From positions 62,001 to 126,000 of the forward strand of contig NZ_JAFIWC010000004.1 in the NCBI RefSeq assembly GCF_017163755.1: a DNA stretch of 64,000 bases, written 5' to 3'. The stretch comes from Xanthomonas sp. GTDB lineage: Bacteria > Pseudomonadota > Gammaproteobacteria > Xanthomonadales > Xanthomonadaceae. The notes under the pieces were generated by a model. That model saw nothing but the letters and a program-made list of their open reading frames with translations, was not told the origin of the DNA and searched no databases. A program made the position numbers and the translations under genes. Positions 50,913-60,239 of the stretch are shown here, piece after piece (position 1 is the first letter of the stretch; every line of letters begins with the position of its first letter).

Positions 50913-51448
50913 GCGCCTACTGCAGCATCGCCCCGGGGCATCCGGTGCATGGCCACTACCACGACCACGAATACGGGTACCCGCAGCGCGAGGAACGCGA
51001 ACTGTTCGAGCGCCTGGTGCTGGAGATCAACCAGGCCGGGCTGAGCTGGGAGATCATCCTGAAGAAGCGCGATGGCTTCCGCGCCGCCTACTCCGGGTTC
51101 GACGTGGACCGCGTGGCCGCGTACGGCGAGGCCGACGTGCTGCGCCTGCTCGCCGACCCGGGCATCATCCGCAACCGGCTCAAGGTGCACGCGGCGATCC
51201 ACAACGCGCAGGTGATCGGCGGGCTGCGCGAATCGCACGGCGGTTTCGCCGCGTGGCTGGACGCGCACCATCCGCGCGACAAGGCCGACTGGATCAAGCT
51301 GTTCAAGCGCACCTTCCGCTTCACCGGCGGCGAGATCACCGGCGAGTTCCTGATGAGCCTGGGCTACTTGCCCGGTGCGCATCATGCCGATTGCCCGGCG
51401 TACGCGCGCATCGCCCGGCTCGACCCGGCCTGGATGCGCGGCGCATGA
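50909..51448 (+). CDS. tag: DNA-3-methyladenine glycosylase I
   Basis: 179 aa base-excision repair enzyme. Zinc-snap residues C5, early His in HYHDHEYG, and late HHADCPAY. Recognition of 3-methyladenine uses the conserved aromatic pocket. Coupled to the neighbours by overlapping ATGA on both sides. Confidence 0.92.
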   Translation: MSAYCSIAPGHPVHGHYHDHEYGYPQREERELFERLVLEINQAGLSWEIILKKRDGFRAAYSGFDVDRVAAYGEADVLRLLADPGIIRNRLKVHAAIHNAQVIGGLRESHGGFAAWLDAHHPRDKADWIKLFKRTFRFTGGEITGEFLMSLGYLPGAHHADCPAYARIARLDPAWMRGA

Positions 51449-52719
51449 CCGCCGCCGCGCCGCGCCTGCAGCGCATCGCGCCGGCCATCGCCCCCGCAGC
51501 GGGGGTGTCCGGCAGCGTGCGCAGGCGGCCGGCCGCGGCACGATCGCGCGCGGCGGCACTGCTGTGGGTGGCCGCGGCCTGCCTGCCCGCCGCAGCCGCG
51601 CCGGCCGCGACCGGCGCGGACCCGGCGGGCGCCTCGGCGATGGCCCAGGTCCTGGAGCGGCTGCGCAGCGAGATCGCCGCCGAGCCGGCCTCCAATCCCA
51701 CCCCGATCGACACCGTGCTCGAGCGCCACGCCGACCGCACCGGCACGAGTTTCTCCGTCGAATCCGCAGATCGCGACGACGACGCGCCGGCACCCGCGCC
51801 GACCCGGCCGGCCGGCGTCTCCGACGGGGAATGGCGCGCGTTGCAGCGCTACTGGGCCGAACCGGCACGCGCGCAGGACGACCCGCCGGAAAGCGGCAGC
51901 CGCGAACACACCCTGATCGACCTGGACGAGGACGGGCAACGCGACCTGGTCACCGACACCTACGTGGGCGGCACCGGGCTGTTCACCGAGATCGCGGTGT
52001 ACCGGCGCGACCCGGCGCACGGCTTCAGCGCGACGGACGCCGAAGCGCCGGCCGACGCCGGGTTGCCCGGCGTGTTCAGCATCAACGGGCGCGGCGGCGA
52101 CCAGGCGCTGTACTGGCTGCGCATCGACGGGCGCAGTTATGCGGCCTACCGTGACGGCGACTATTTCCAGGATACGTTGACCCTGTCGAGGCCGTTGTCG
52201 GCGATCGCCGCCGAACGCGTCTGGCCGAACGCGCTGCAGGTGCGCTATCGCCATCGGCATACGCTGGCCGATGCGCCGCAGGACGGCAGCCAGGATGAGC
52301 CGCAGGCGCAGGCCGCCGCGCGCCTGCTGGCGCAGGATCCGTCGCTGCGCCAGGCGCTGCAGCAGCAGTTGCAGGCGCTGGAGTTCGATGCGCAGGGCCG
52401 CCAGCGGCGGCCCGACCCGGCTGCGCGCTGCCCGGCGCCGGCCGCCGTCGACGATGCGGAGGAGCGTGAGCGCTGGCCGTGGCGCGATGCCGGGCACTAC
52501 ACCTTCGACTACGTCGCCGACCTGCGCCTGCGCACCCGGCACGGCTGCTACGGCGCCAGCATCGTCGCGTTCCGCAGCAGCTACACCACGTCCTACGACA
52601 CCTGTTGCGTGCTGTGGGCCTACGACGGTCCCGGCCAGCAGGCGTTCGAGCTGCCGCTGCGCTCCAGGCGCGAGCGCGACGGCGTGGCGATCGTCGCCAC
52701 GCCGCCGGCCGAGCAGTGA
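51445..52719 (+). CDS. Secreted-looking hypothetical protein with DxDxDG loop
   Basis: 424 aa, hydrophobic segment at about 37-53 (AAALLWVAAACLPAAAA) that could be a signal peptide after a long Arg-rich N-terminus. LIDLDEDGQRDLVTDTYVGG resembles a VCBS/FG-GAP calcium loop. A region with CYGASIVAFRSSYTTSYDTCC suggests a disulfide. Start fixed by overlap with the tag stop. I do not recognise the family. Confidence 0.55.
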   Translation: MTAAAPRLQRIAPAIAPAAGVSGSVRRRPAAARSRAAALLWVAAACLPAAAAPAATGADPAGASAMAQVLERLRSEIAAEPASNPTPIDTVLERHADRTGTSFSVESADRDDDAPAPAPTRPAGVSDGEWRALQRYWAEPARAQDDPPESGSREHTLIDLDEDGQRDLVTDTYVGGTGLFTEIAVYRRDPAHGFSATDAEAPADAGLPGVFSINGRGGDQALYWLRIDGRSYAAYRDGDYFQDTLTLSRPLSAIAAERVWPNALQVRYRHRHTLADAPQDGSQDEPQAQAAARLLAQDPSLRQALQQQLQALEFDAQGRQRRPDPAARCPAPAAVDDAEERERWPWRDAGHYTFDYVADLRLRTRHGCYGASIVAFRSSYTTSYDTCCVLWAYDGPGQQAFELPLRSRRERDGVAIVATPPAEQ

Positions 52720-53181
52720 CGCCCGGCCCTGGCCCCAGCCTGGGCCGCTGGCGCGCGGTCGCAGCGAGCCGCCGCCACGTCGCGCACGTCCGCGCCGGTT
52801 GGCCCCTCGGCCACCGCAACCAAGCGGGCCGAACGCGGCGCTTCCGGGCATAGGCCCAAGGTGGACGCCTCGATGCCGACCAGCTACGAACTGAGTTGAA
52901 GTCCCTGCTCGCCGACCGGCGCGTGCAACCGGACCTGGCCGCATTCGCATCGAGTGGGACGGCATCCAGGCGACAATGGAGACCTGGCAAAGCAGAGCCA
53001 GGGATCAAGGACCAGCTGCAGGCGGCAGACCCACCGACGGGCGCGCCGATGCGTCAAAGCACTCCAACATCGCAGCCGCGCCTTCGAGTCCCGGGTCCCC
53101 GGTCCCCGGTCCCGAGTCCCTACACCCCGCCTGCGCACGCCCTGCACAACACCACCACGCCGTGGCCGGCATCGTGGCCGC
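52720..53181. other. 462-bp intergenic stretch with a C-rich heptad repeat
   Basis: No domain-bearing gene. At 53083-53119 there is a GAGTCCCGGGTCCCCGG-type repeat with mixed GTCCCGA and GTCCCCG units; a facing G-rich arm is only vaguely present near 53000. Confidence 0.55.
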
Positions 53182-54111
53182 ATGACAGTGCGCATCGGCA
53201 TCTCCGGCTGGCGCTACCCGCGCTGGCGAGGCGAGTTCTACCCGAAGGGCTTGGCGCAGCGGCGCGAGCTGGAATACGCCTCGCGCTGCTTCCGCACGGT
53301 CGAGCTCAACGGCTCGTTCTACTCGCTGCAGCGCCCGGAAAGCTACGCGCAGTGGCACGACGTGACTCCGCGCGGCTTCGTGTTCGCGGTCAAGGGCCCG
53401 CGCTTCATCACCCACCTCAAGCGCCTGCGCGATTGCGAGCAGCCGCTGGCGAACTTCTTCGCCTCCGGCCTGCTCGCGCTCGGCCCCAAGCTCGGTCCGT
53501 TGCTGTGGCAGCTGCCGCCGTCGCTGAAGTTCGACCACGACCTGCTCGACCACTTCCTCGGGCAACTGCCGCACAGCAGCCAGGCGGCGCTGGCGCTGGC
53601 CGAACGCTGCGACGCCGAACGCATGCAAGGCCGCAGCCGGCTGCGGATCGACCGCAACCGGCGCCTGCGCCATGCGCTGGAAGTGCGCCACGACAGCTTC
53701 GCCTCGCCCGAGGCGATCGCGCTGCTGCGCCGCCACCGCGTGGCGCTGGTGCAGGCCGACACCGCGGGCAAGTGGCCCTACCTGGAAGACGTGACGGCCG
53801 ATTTCCTGTACCTGCGCCTGCACGGCGACGCGCAGCTGTACGCCAGCGGCTACGGCGACGCCGCGCTGGACAGCTGGGCCGCACGCATCGATGCCTGGCA
53901 CGCAGGCGGCGAGCCGCGGGCCGCACAGCGCGTGGGCCCGGCCGCGCCGCGGCGCGCGCGGCGCGACGTGTACTGCTATTTCGACAACGACATGAAGGTG
54001 CACGCGCCGTTCGACGCGCGCAGCCTGGCGCACCGGCTCGGCCTGCCGACGCCGTGCCCGCCTCGCGGCCAGGGCGGCGATGCTGGCGCCGGCAGCGGCG
54101 AGGAAGAATGA
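53182..54111 (+). CDS. DUF72 domain-containing protein
   Basis: 309 aa. TIM-barrel-like DUF72 with GISGWRYPRWRGEFYP at the start, ELNGSFYSL and VYCYFDNDMKVHAP near the end. Enzymatic activity unknown. Start at the ATG directly before the motif; the upstream extension runs through repeat sequence. Confidence 0.85.
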   Translation: MTVRIGISGWRYPRWRGEFYPKGLAQRRELEYASRCFRTVELNGSFYSLQRPESYAQWHDVTPRGFVFAVKGPRFITHLKRLRDCEQPLANFFASGLLALGPKLGPLLWQLPPSLKFDHDLLDHFLGQLPHSSQAALALAERCDAERMQGRSRLRIDRNRRLRHALEVRHDSFASPEAIALLRRHRVALVQADTAGKWPYLEDVTADFLYLRLHGDAQLYASGYGDAALDSWAARIDAWHAGGEPRAAQRVGPAAPRRARRDVYCYFDNDMKVHAPFDARSLAHRLGLPTPCPPRGQGGDAGAGSGEEE

Positions 54112-54121
54112 GCGGCGCGGC

Positions 54122-54832
54122 TCACACGCCCATGTAGCGCCCAGAGCGGTGGTTGAACATCAGCACCAGGCTCAGCATCACCGCGCCGATCGCCGAATAC
54201 AGCACCTTCTGCGGCGCCAGCACGAAGCACGCGGCGAGCATCAGCGCGCTGTCGAAGCCCATCTGCACCTTGCCTGCGCTCCAGCCGCGGCTGCGCTGCA
54301 GGTACACCGCCAGGATACCCACGCCGCCGAGGCTGGCGCGGTGGCGGATGAAGAACAGAATCGCCAGCCCCACCAGCGAGCCGCCGACCAGCGCCGAGTA
54401 CAGCGGCGTCATCGACGCGTACTGCGCCCAGCGCGGCAGCAGGTCGGTCAGCACGCCGCAGGCGGCGACCGCGGCGAAGGTCTTCAGGGTGAACTCCCAG
54501 CCCATGCGCCGCACCGACAGCCAGTAGAACGGCAGGTTCACCAGCACGAACATCAGCCCGAAATTCCAGCCCAGCGCGTAGTGCAGCAGGAACGCCACCC
54601 CGGCCATGCCGCCGATCATCAGCCCGCCGTAGGCGAACACCGCCAGGCCCAGCGACGCCACCAGCGTGGCCAGGACCATGCCCTGGACGTCCTCGGCCAC
54701 GGTATGCCGCAGCGCCCGCGCGTCCTGCGCGGTGCCGGCCGAATCCGGTGGCGGCGTCAGCGGCCCGGCGGTGACCACCGAGCCGTCGTCGGCTTCGTTC
54801 TCGTTGTGCAGATCGGCGTCGGGGGCGGTCAC
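54122..54832 (-). CDS. YitT-family membrane protein
   Basis: 236 aa. After a polar acidic N-terminus, five or six TM helices with GLMIGGMAGVAFLLHYALGWNFG and GGVGILAVYLQRSRGWSAG. GTG start at 54832. Function in the family unknown, suspected transporter. Confidence 0.78.
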   Translation of the reverse strand: MTAPDADLHNENEADDGSVVTAGPLTPPPDSAGTAQDARALRHTVAEDVQGMVLATLVASLGLAVFAYGGLMIGGMAGVAFLLHYALGWNFGLMFVLVNLPFYWLSVRRMGWEFTLKTFAAVAACGVLTDLLPRWAQYASMTPLYSALVGGSLVGLAILFFIRHRASLGGVGILAVYLQRSRGWSAGKVQMGFDSALMLAACFVLAPQKVLYSAIGAVMLSLVLMFNHRSGRYMGV

Positions 54833-55029
54833 GGCGGCGGCATCGCAAGCGGGGCGCGGTATTAGACACGATCGCGCCCGCGCGCGCCTGCGATTTCGCC
54901 GATCCGGCGCGGAGCCGGCACGGGTTTCGCCGTCGCCACCGCGCGCACGGCCACCTCGGCGCCTGGGATGTGTTGCCGTTGCTGTGGCTACCGTGGTCGG
55001 CGTTGCAGCGACCGCCGCCCGAGCGCCGG

Positions 55030-55614
55030 CTACCCCTCCAGCATGAGCCCGAACAGGGCGAGCAGGACGATCCCGCCGCCCAGCACGATGGCCAGCCAGT
55101 TGGCCACGCCGAAGCGGTCGTCGCGCTCGTGGTCGGCGCCTTCGGCGCGCCGGAAGTCGCGCACCAGCGAATTGACCGGCAGCAGCGGCATGAACGACAG
55201 GAAGCTCAACAACGCGTACGGCACCGGCGCGCGCGAAACCACGTTGAGCAGGAAGAACGCCAACGCCAGCGTGCCGGGCGAGAACGCCAGCTGGCGCCGG
55301 CGCGTCTGCGCCAGCTCGCGCAGCCGCTTGAAGCAGCTGTATGCCCACAGCGGGGAGAAGAACGCGCGCCAGAACGGCATCAGGTTCGCGCCGTCGGCGA
55401 TCCTGATCGCCTTCCAGTTGCGATAGAACCAGTACACCGCATACAGGTTGAGGGTGCACAGCGACATCACGATGAGCTTCACCCCGGACGGGGCGAACAG
55501 CAGCTCGGCATGCGCGTTGCCGGATACCCGCGCTGCCGCCGGCACCGGCGCCGCGACGCTGTCGGCGATGGCCGCGGCGGGGGCCTGATACGGGTTGTGG
55601 GATTCCATTTCCAT
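55030..55614 (-). CDS. DUF4234-like membrane protein
   Basis: 194 aa with about four TM helices. The KLIVMSLCTLNLYAVYWFYRNW segment resembles DUF4234, and the N-terminus is Ala/Pro-rich. It has AGGAG before the ATG (55614). Function unknown. Confidence 0.62.
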   Translation of the reverse strand: MEMESHNPYQAPAAAIADSVAAPVPAAARVSGNAHAELLFAPSGVKLIVMSLCTLNLYAVYWFYRNWKAIRIADGANLMPFWRAFFSPLWAYSCFKRLRELAQTRRRQLAFSPGTLALAFFLLNVVSRAPVPYALLSFLSFMPLLPVNSLVRDFRRAEGADHERDDRFGVANWLAIVLGGGIVLLALFGLMLEG

Positions 55615-55669
55615 GCATGACTCCTGTCGGTGACGAACGGCGGTGGTGGTGGTAGTGGCGCGGAACTGC

Positions 55670-56800
55670 TCAGCGGACCTCGGCGATCTCCACCCCGTCC
55701 ATGCCCTGCGCCAGGGTGCGCGCGTCGCCGCCCTGGGCCAGCTTGATGCGCAGGCGCACCTCGTTCTGCGAGTCGGCATGGCGCAGCGCGTCCTCGTAGC
55801 TGATCTCGCCGGCCTGGTACAGCTCGAACAGGCTCTGGTCGAAGGTCTTCATGCCCAGGTTGGTGGATTCCTTCATCACGTCCTTGAGCTTGTGGATCTC
55901 GCCTTCGCGGATGTAGTCCTGCACCAGCGGCGTGCCGAGCATGATCTCCATCGCCACGCGCCGGCCCTTGCCGTCGGGCGTGGGGATCAGCTGCTGGGCG
56001 ACCACGCCGCGCAGGTTCAGCGACAGGTCCATCAGCAGCTGGCCGCGGCGGTCCTCGGGGAAGAAGTTGATGATGCGGTCCATCGCCTGGTTGGCGTTGT
56101 TGGCGTGCAGCGTGCACAGCACCAGATGGCCGGTCTCGGCGAAGGAGATGGCGTGGTCCATGCCTTCGCGGGTGCGTACCTCGCCGATCATGATCACGTC
56201 CGGCGCCTGGCGCAGGGTGTTCTTCAGCGCGTTCTCCCAGCTGTCGGTGTCGATGCCGACCTCGCGCTGGGTGATGATGCAGCCCTCGTGCTTGTGCACG
56301 AACTCGATCGGGTCCTCGATGGTGATGATGTGCCCGGTGGAGTTCTGGTTGCGGTAGCCGATCATCGCCGCCAGCGAGGTCGACTTGCCGGTGCCGGTGG
56401 CGCCGACGAAGATGATGATGCCGCGCTTGGTCATCGCCAGGGTCTTGATCACCGGCGGCAGGTTCAGCTCGTCGACGGTGGGGATGCGGGTCTCGATCCG
56501 GCGCAGCACCATGCCGACCTGGTTGCGCTGGTAGAAGCAGCTGACGCGGAAGCGCCCGACCCCGGCCACGCCGATGGCGAAGTTGCACTCGTGGGTCTTC
56601 TCGAACTCCTCGCGCTGCGCCGGGGTCATCACGTTCAGCACCAGGTCGCGGCTCTGCTGCGCGGTCAGCGGCGTCTGCGTGATCGGCGTGATCTTGCCGT
56701 GCACCTTGATCGCCGGCGGCATGCCCGAGGTGATGAACAGGTCCGACGCCTTCTGGTGCGCCATCAGTTTCAGGAACGAGGTGAAGTCGATGGTGCTCAT
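55670..56800 (-). CDS. pilU: Type IV pilus retraction ATPase PilU
   Basis: 376 aa. Walker A GATGTGKSTS, Asp box and Walker B in VIMIGEVRTREGMD, His box HLVLCTLHANNA. Acts with PilT to pull back the pilus. Lies just downstream of pilT with a 163-bp gap filled by repeats. Confidence 0.94.
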   Translation of the reverse strand: MSTIDFTSFLKLMAHQKASDLFITSGMPPAIKVHGKITPITQTPLTAQQSRDLVLNVMTPAQREEFEKTHECNFAIGVAGVGRFRVSCFYQRNQVGMVLRRIETRIPTVDELNLPPVIKTLAMTKRGIIIFVGATGTGKSTSLAAMIGYRNQNSTGHIITIEDPIEFVHKHEGCIITQREVGIDTDSWENALKNTLRQAPDVIMIGEVRTREGMDHAISFAETGHLVLCTLHANNANQAMDRIINFFPEDRRGQLLMDLSLNLRGVVAQQLIPTPDGKGRRVAMEIMLGTPLVQDYIREGEIHKLKDVMKESTNLGMKTFDQSLFELYQAGEISYEDALRHADSQNEVRLRIKLAQGGDARTLAQGMDGVEIAEVR

Positions 56801-56809
56801 TTGCAGGCT

Positions 56810-56963
56810 CCGGGACCGGGGACCGGGGACCGGGGACCGGGATCAGCCACCGCTGACTCCGTTCCCGTTGTCCCAGGCCGTGCGCGGCCCACTCATGTGG
56901 AAAATCACGTAGCGTCGCTGTTGTTCTTCCCGGGTCCCCGGTCCCTGGTCCCCGGTCCCGGCT
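56810..56963. repeat. Inverted pair of GGGACCG heptads between pilT and pilU
   Basis: Left arm 56810-56843 (GGGACCG units) and right arm 56930-56963 (GGTCCC units) fill nearly the whole pilT-pilU gap; the right arm ends directly at the pilT stop codon. They may act as a terminator or mRNA-stability block between the two ATPase genes. Confidence 0.8.
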
Positions 56964-58001
56964 TCACTCGAAGACCCGCTTGTCCTTGGCGTACTCGCGC
57001 GCCTGCTGGCGGGTGATCAGGCTGCGCTTGACCAGGTCTTGCAGGTGCTGGTCCAGGGTCTGCATGCCGTTCTGCTGGCCGGTCTGGATCGCCGAGTACA
57101 TCTGCGCCACCTTGTCCTCGCGGATCAGGTTGCGGATTGCCGGGGTGCCGACCATGATCTCCCACGCCGCGGTGCGGCCGCCGCCGACCTTCTTCAGCAG
57201 CGCCTGCGAGATCACCGCGCGCAGCGATTCGGACAGCATCGAGCGCACCATCGGCTTTTCGCCGGCCGGGAACACGTCGATGATGCGGTCGATGGTCTTG
57301 GCCGCCGAGCTGGTGTGCAGGGTGCCGAACACCAGGTGGCCGGTTTCCGCGGCGGTCAGCGCCAGGCGGATGGTTTCCAGGTCGCGCAACTCGCCGACCA
57401 GGATGATGTCCGGGTCCTCGCGCAGCGCCGAGCGCAGCGCCTCGTTGAAGCCGTGCGTGTCGCGGTGCACTTCGCGCTGGTTGATCAGGCACTTCTGCGA
57501 GGTGTGCACGAATTCGATCGGATCCTCGACGGTGAGGATGTGGCCGTATTCGTTCTTGTTGATGTAGTCGATCATGCCGGCCAGCGTGGTCGACTTGCCC
57601 GAGCCGGTCGGCCCGGTGACCAGGATCAGGCCCTGCGGCTGGTCGATCAGCTGGCGGAAGATCGGCGGGCAGCCCAAGTCTTCCAGCGTCAGCACTTCCG
57701 AGGGGATGGTGCGGAACACCGCGCCGGCGCCGCGGTTCTGGTTGAACGCGTTGACGCGGAAGCGCGCCAGGCTGGGGATTTCGAACGAGAAGTCGACCTC
57801 GAGGAATTCCTCGTAGTCGCGGCGCTGCTTGTCCGACATGATGTCGTACACCAGCGCGTGCACCTGCTTGTGGTCCAGCGCCGGGATGTTGATGCGGCGC
57901 ACGTCGCCATCGACCCGGATCATCGGCGGCAGGCCGGCCGACAGGTGCAGGTCGGACGCCTTGTTCTTGACCGAAAACGCCAATAGTTCAGCGATATCCA
58001 T
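56964..58001 (-). CDS. pilT: Type IV pilus retraction ATPase PilT
   Basis: 345 aa. Walker A GPTGSGKSTT, Walker B IILVGELRDLETI, AIRNLIRE motif near the C-terminus as in PilT. Main retraction motor for twitching motility. Divergent from yggS, a common layout. Confidence 0.95.
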   Translation of the reverse strand: MDIAELLAFSVKNKASDLHLSAGLPPMIRVDGDVRRINIPALDHKQVHALVYDIMSDKQRRDYEEFLEVDFSFEIPSLARFRVNAFNQNRGAGAVFRTIPSEVLTLEDLGCPPIFRQLIDQPQGLILVTGPTGSGKSTTLAGMIDYINKNEYGHILTVEDPIEFVHTSQKCLINQREVHRDTHGFNEALRSALREDPDIILVGELRDLETIRLALTAAETGHLVFGTLHTSSAAKTIDRIIDVFPAGEKPMVRSMLSESLRAVISQALLKKVGGGRTAAWEIMVGTPAIRNLIREDKVAQMYSAIQTGQQNGMQTLDQHLQDLVKRSLITRQQAREYAKDKRVFE

Positions 58002-58087
58002 ACGCTGCTTTTCCCCTTAGGCTGCGACTGGAAGGATGATGCCCCGGGCGGCAGTATAACGCCCTTCCCCCCTGCCAGAAGCCCGCC

Positions 58088-58795
58088 GTGACGCTCTCTC
58101 CGCTGCAACAGATCCGCCTGGACATGGACCGCGCCGCCAGCGCCGCCGGGCGCGCGCCGGCGCAGTTGCTGGCCGTGTCCAAGACCCAGCCGGCGGCGGC
58201 GATCGCCGCGCTGGCCGCGCAGGGGCAGCGCGCGTTCGGCGAGAACTACGTGCAGGAGGCGGCGCCGAAGATCGCCGAACTGGCGGCATTGGGACTGCAA
58301 TGGCATCTGATCGGCCACCTGCAGTCGAACAAGGCCGAGGCGGCGGCGAACCTGTTCGACTGGGTGCAGACCGTGGACCGGCCCAAGCTGGTCGCCGCGC
58401 TGGCGCGCCACCGCGCGCCGCCGCGCCCGCCGCTGAACGTGTTGATCCAAGTGAACATCGACGACGAGGCCAGCAAGCACGGCTGCGCGCCGCAGGACGT
58501 GGACGCGCTGGCCGCGGCCGTCGCCGCGCAGCCGGCGCTGAAGCTGCGCGGGCTGATGGCGATCCCGGCGCCGTTCCCGGACCCGGCGCTTCGCCGCGCC
58601 GCGTTCCAGCGCATGCGCGCACTGCTGGAGCGCCTGGCCGCGCAGCATCCCGGCGCCGACACCCTGTCGATGGGCATGAGCGGAGACTTCGCCGCGGCCA
58701 TCGCCGAGGGCGCGACGATGGTGCGGATCGGTACGGCGTTGTTCGGAAGCCGCGATGCGGCCGGGACTCGGGACTCGGGACTCGGGACTCGGTAA
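58088..58795 (+). CDS. yggS: PLP homeostasis protein YggS
   Basis: 235-aa alanine-racemase-fold PLP-binding protein with Lys32 in VSKTQP, GENYVQEA and HLIGHLQSNK. GTG start at 58088. The last ~10 residues, GTRDSGLGTR, are encoded by GACTCGG repeats (58765-58792) and are not part of the normal fold. Confidence 0.92.
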   Translation: MTLSPLQQIRLDMDRAASAAGRAPAQLLAVSKTQPAAAIAALAAQGQRAFGENYVQEAAPKIAELAALGLQWHLIGHLQSNKAEAAANLFDWVQTVDRPKLVAALARHRAPPRPPLNVLIQVNIDDEASKHGCAPQDVDALAAAVAAQPALKLRGLMAIPAPFPDPALRRAAFQRMRALLERLAAQHPGADTLSMGMSGDFAAAIAEGATMVRIGTALFGSRDAAGTRDSGLGTR

Positions 58796-58942
58796 AAGCG
58801 GGCCTGGGCGTCCGCGACCTGCACAGTTGCTATCTTTACACTTTCCTTCCCCCGCAACGGCCGACCGCCATGACCTCTCCGAGTCCCGAGTCCCGAGTCC
58901 CGAGTCCCGGCCCTCCGAGTCCCGAGTCCCCAGTCCCGAGTC
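58765..58942. repeat. GGGACTC heptad pair inside yggS 3' end and proC 5' end
   Basis: Four GACTCGG units (58765-58792) lie in yggS; two blocks of four CCGAGTC units (58879-58906; 58915-58942, one variant) lie in the proC 5' coding sequence. The two arms face each other across the intergenic gap and are translated at both ends. Confidence 0.85.
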
Positions 58943-59760
58943 CCGGCCTTGCGATCGCCTTCATCGGCGGCGGCAACATGGCGCGCAGCCTGATCGCCGG
59001 GCTGGTCGCCAAGGGCACGCCGCCGGCGTCGATCCGCGTCGCCGAGCCGGTGCCGGCGCTGCGCGAGGCGCTGCAGGCCGAGTACGGCATCAGCGCGTTC
59101 GCCGAGGCGGCGCATGCGGCCCAGGGCGCGGCGGTGTGGGTGTTCGCGGTCAAGCCGCAGGTGATGCGCAGCGTCTGCGCCGACCTGGGCGCGCTGGCGC
59201 AGGCGCGGCCGCCGCTGGTGCTGTCGATCGCCGCCGGCATCACCGTGCCGCAGCTGGACCGCTGGCTCGGCGGGAACTGCGCGGTGATCCGGGCGATGCC
59301 CAACACCCCGGCGCTGCTCGGCGCCGGCGTCACCGGCCTGTTCGCCAGCGCCGGCGCCAGCGCCGCGCAACGCGCCCAGGCCGAGCAGCTGCTGGCCGCC
59401 GCCGGCCGCACCGTCTGGGTCGACGACGAGGGCCTGATCGACGCGGTCACCGCCGTGTCCGGCAGCGGCCCGGCCTACGTGTTCCTGCTCGCCGAGGCGA
59501 TGGAGGCGGCCGGCATCGTCCAGGGCCTGCCCGCCGACACCGCGCGCACCCTGGTGCTGCAGACCGTGCTCGGCGCGGCGCGCATGCTCACCGAGGCCGG
59601 CGAGGCGCCGGCCGAACTGCGCCGCCGGGTGACCTCGCCCAACGGCACCACCCAGGCGGCGATCGAGACCTTCCAGGCGGGAGGCTTCGAAGCGCTGACC
59701 GCGCGCGCCGTCGCCGCGGCGGCGCAGCGCGGCCGCGAACTGTCCGCCGCCAACGACTGA
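58870..59760 (+). CDS. proC: Pyrroline-5-carboxylate reductase
   Basis: 296 aa, about 25 longer than the usual ProC. The first ~26 residues (MTSPSPESRVPSPG and on) are heptad-encoded Ser/Pro/Glu. Then AIAFIGGGNMARSL begins the Rossmann fold, followed by SGSGPAYVFLLAEAME and the C-terminal dimer motif. The next in-frame ATG would cut the fold, so the repeat is very likely translated. Confidence 0.92.
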   Translation: MTSPSPESRVPSPGPPSPESPVPSPGLAIAFIGGGNMARSLIAGLVAKGTPPASIRVAEPVPALREALQAEYGISAFAEAAHAAQGAAVWVFAVKPQVMRSVCADLGALAQARPPLVLSIAAGITVPQLDRWLGGNCAVIRAMPNTPALLGAGVTGLFASAGASAAQRAQAEQLLAAAGRTVWVDDEGLIDAVTAVSGSGPAYVFLLAEAMEAAGIVQGLPADTARTLVLQTVLGAARMLTEAGEAPAELRRRVTSPNGTTQAAIETFQAGGFEALTARAVAAAAQRGRELSAAND

Positions 59761-59774
59761 CTCCGGAGCCGCCG

Positions 59775-60227
59775 ATGCGTCGCCTGCCCACCCTCCTGCT
59801 GTGCCTGGCCCTGGCCGCCTGTTCGGCGCAGGAAGCCCCGCGCCCGGCCGCGCCGCTGGCGCCGGCCCCGGCGCAGGCCGATTTCGGCGCGCTGCGCGTG
59901 CACTACAACGCGCTGCCGACGCTGGCGATGAGCGAGGCGGTGGCGCGCAGCTACGGCATCGAACGTTCCGCCGACACCGCGCTGGTGATGGTCGCGCTGC
60001 GCCGCGTGCAGGCCGGCGACGAACTGCCGGCCAGCGGCCGCGTCGACGCCAGCGCCAGCGACCTCAGCGGCCGCCGCCAGCACATCGCGTTGCGCGACGC
60101 GGTCACCGGCGACTACACCGACCACGTCGGCACGGTGCGCATCAGCGCGCACGACCAGCTGAACTTCGAACTGGCGGTGCGCAGCGCCGACGGCGCCGGC
60201 ACGGTGCGCTTCAGCCGCACCTTCTAG
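59775..60227 (+). CDS. DUF4426 lipoprotein
   Basis: 150 aa with lipobox LALAAC. DUF4426 beta-sandwich body (ALRVHYNALPTLAMSE, DYTDHVGTVRISAHDQLNF). Often follows proC in gammaproteobacteria. Function unknown. Confidence 0.82.
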   Translation: MRRLPTLLLCLALAACSAQEAPRPAAPLAPAPAQADFGALRVHYNALPTLAMSEAVARSYGIERSADTALVMVALRRVQAGDELPASGRVDASASDLSGRRQHIALRDAVTGDYTDHVGTVRISAHDQLNFELAVRSADGAGTVRFSRTF

Positions 60228-60239
60228 CCGGAAAATCCG

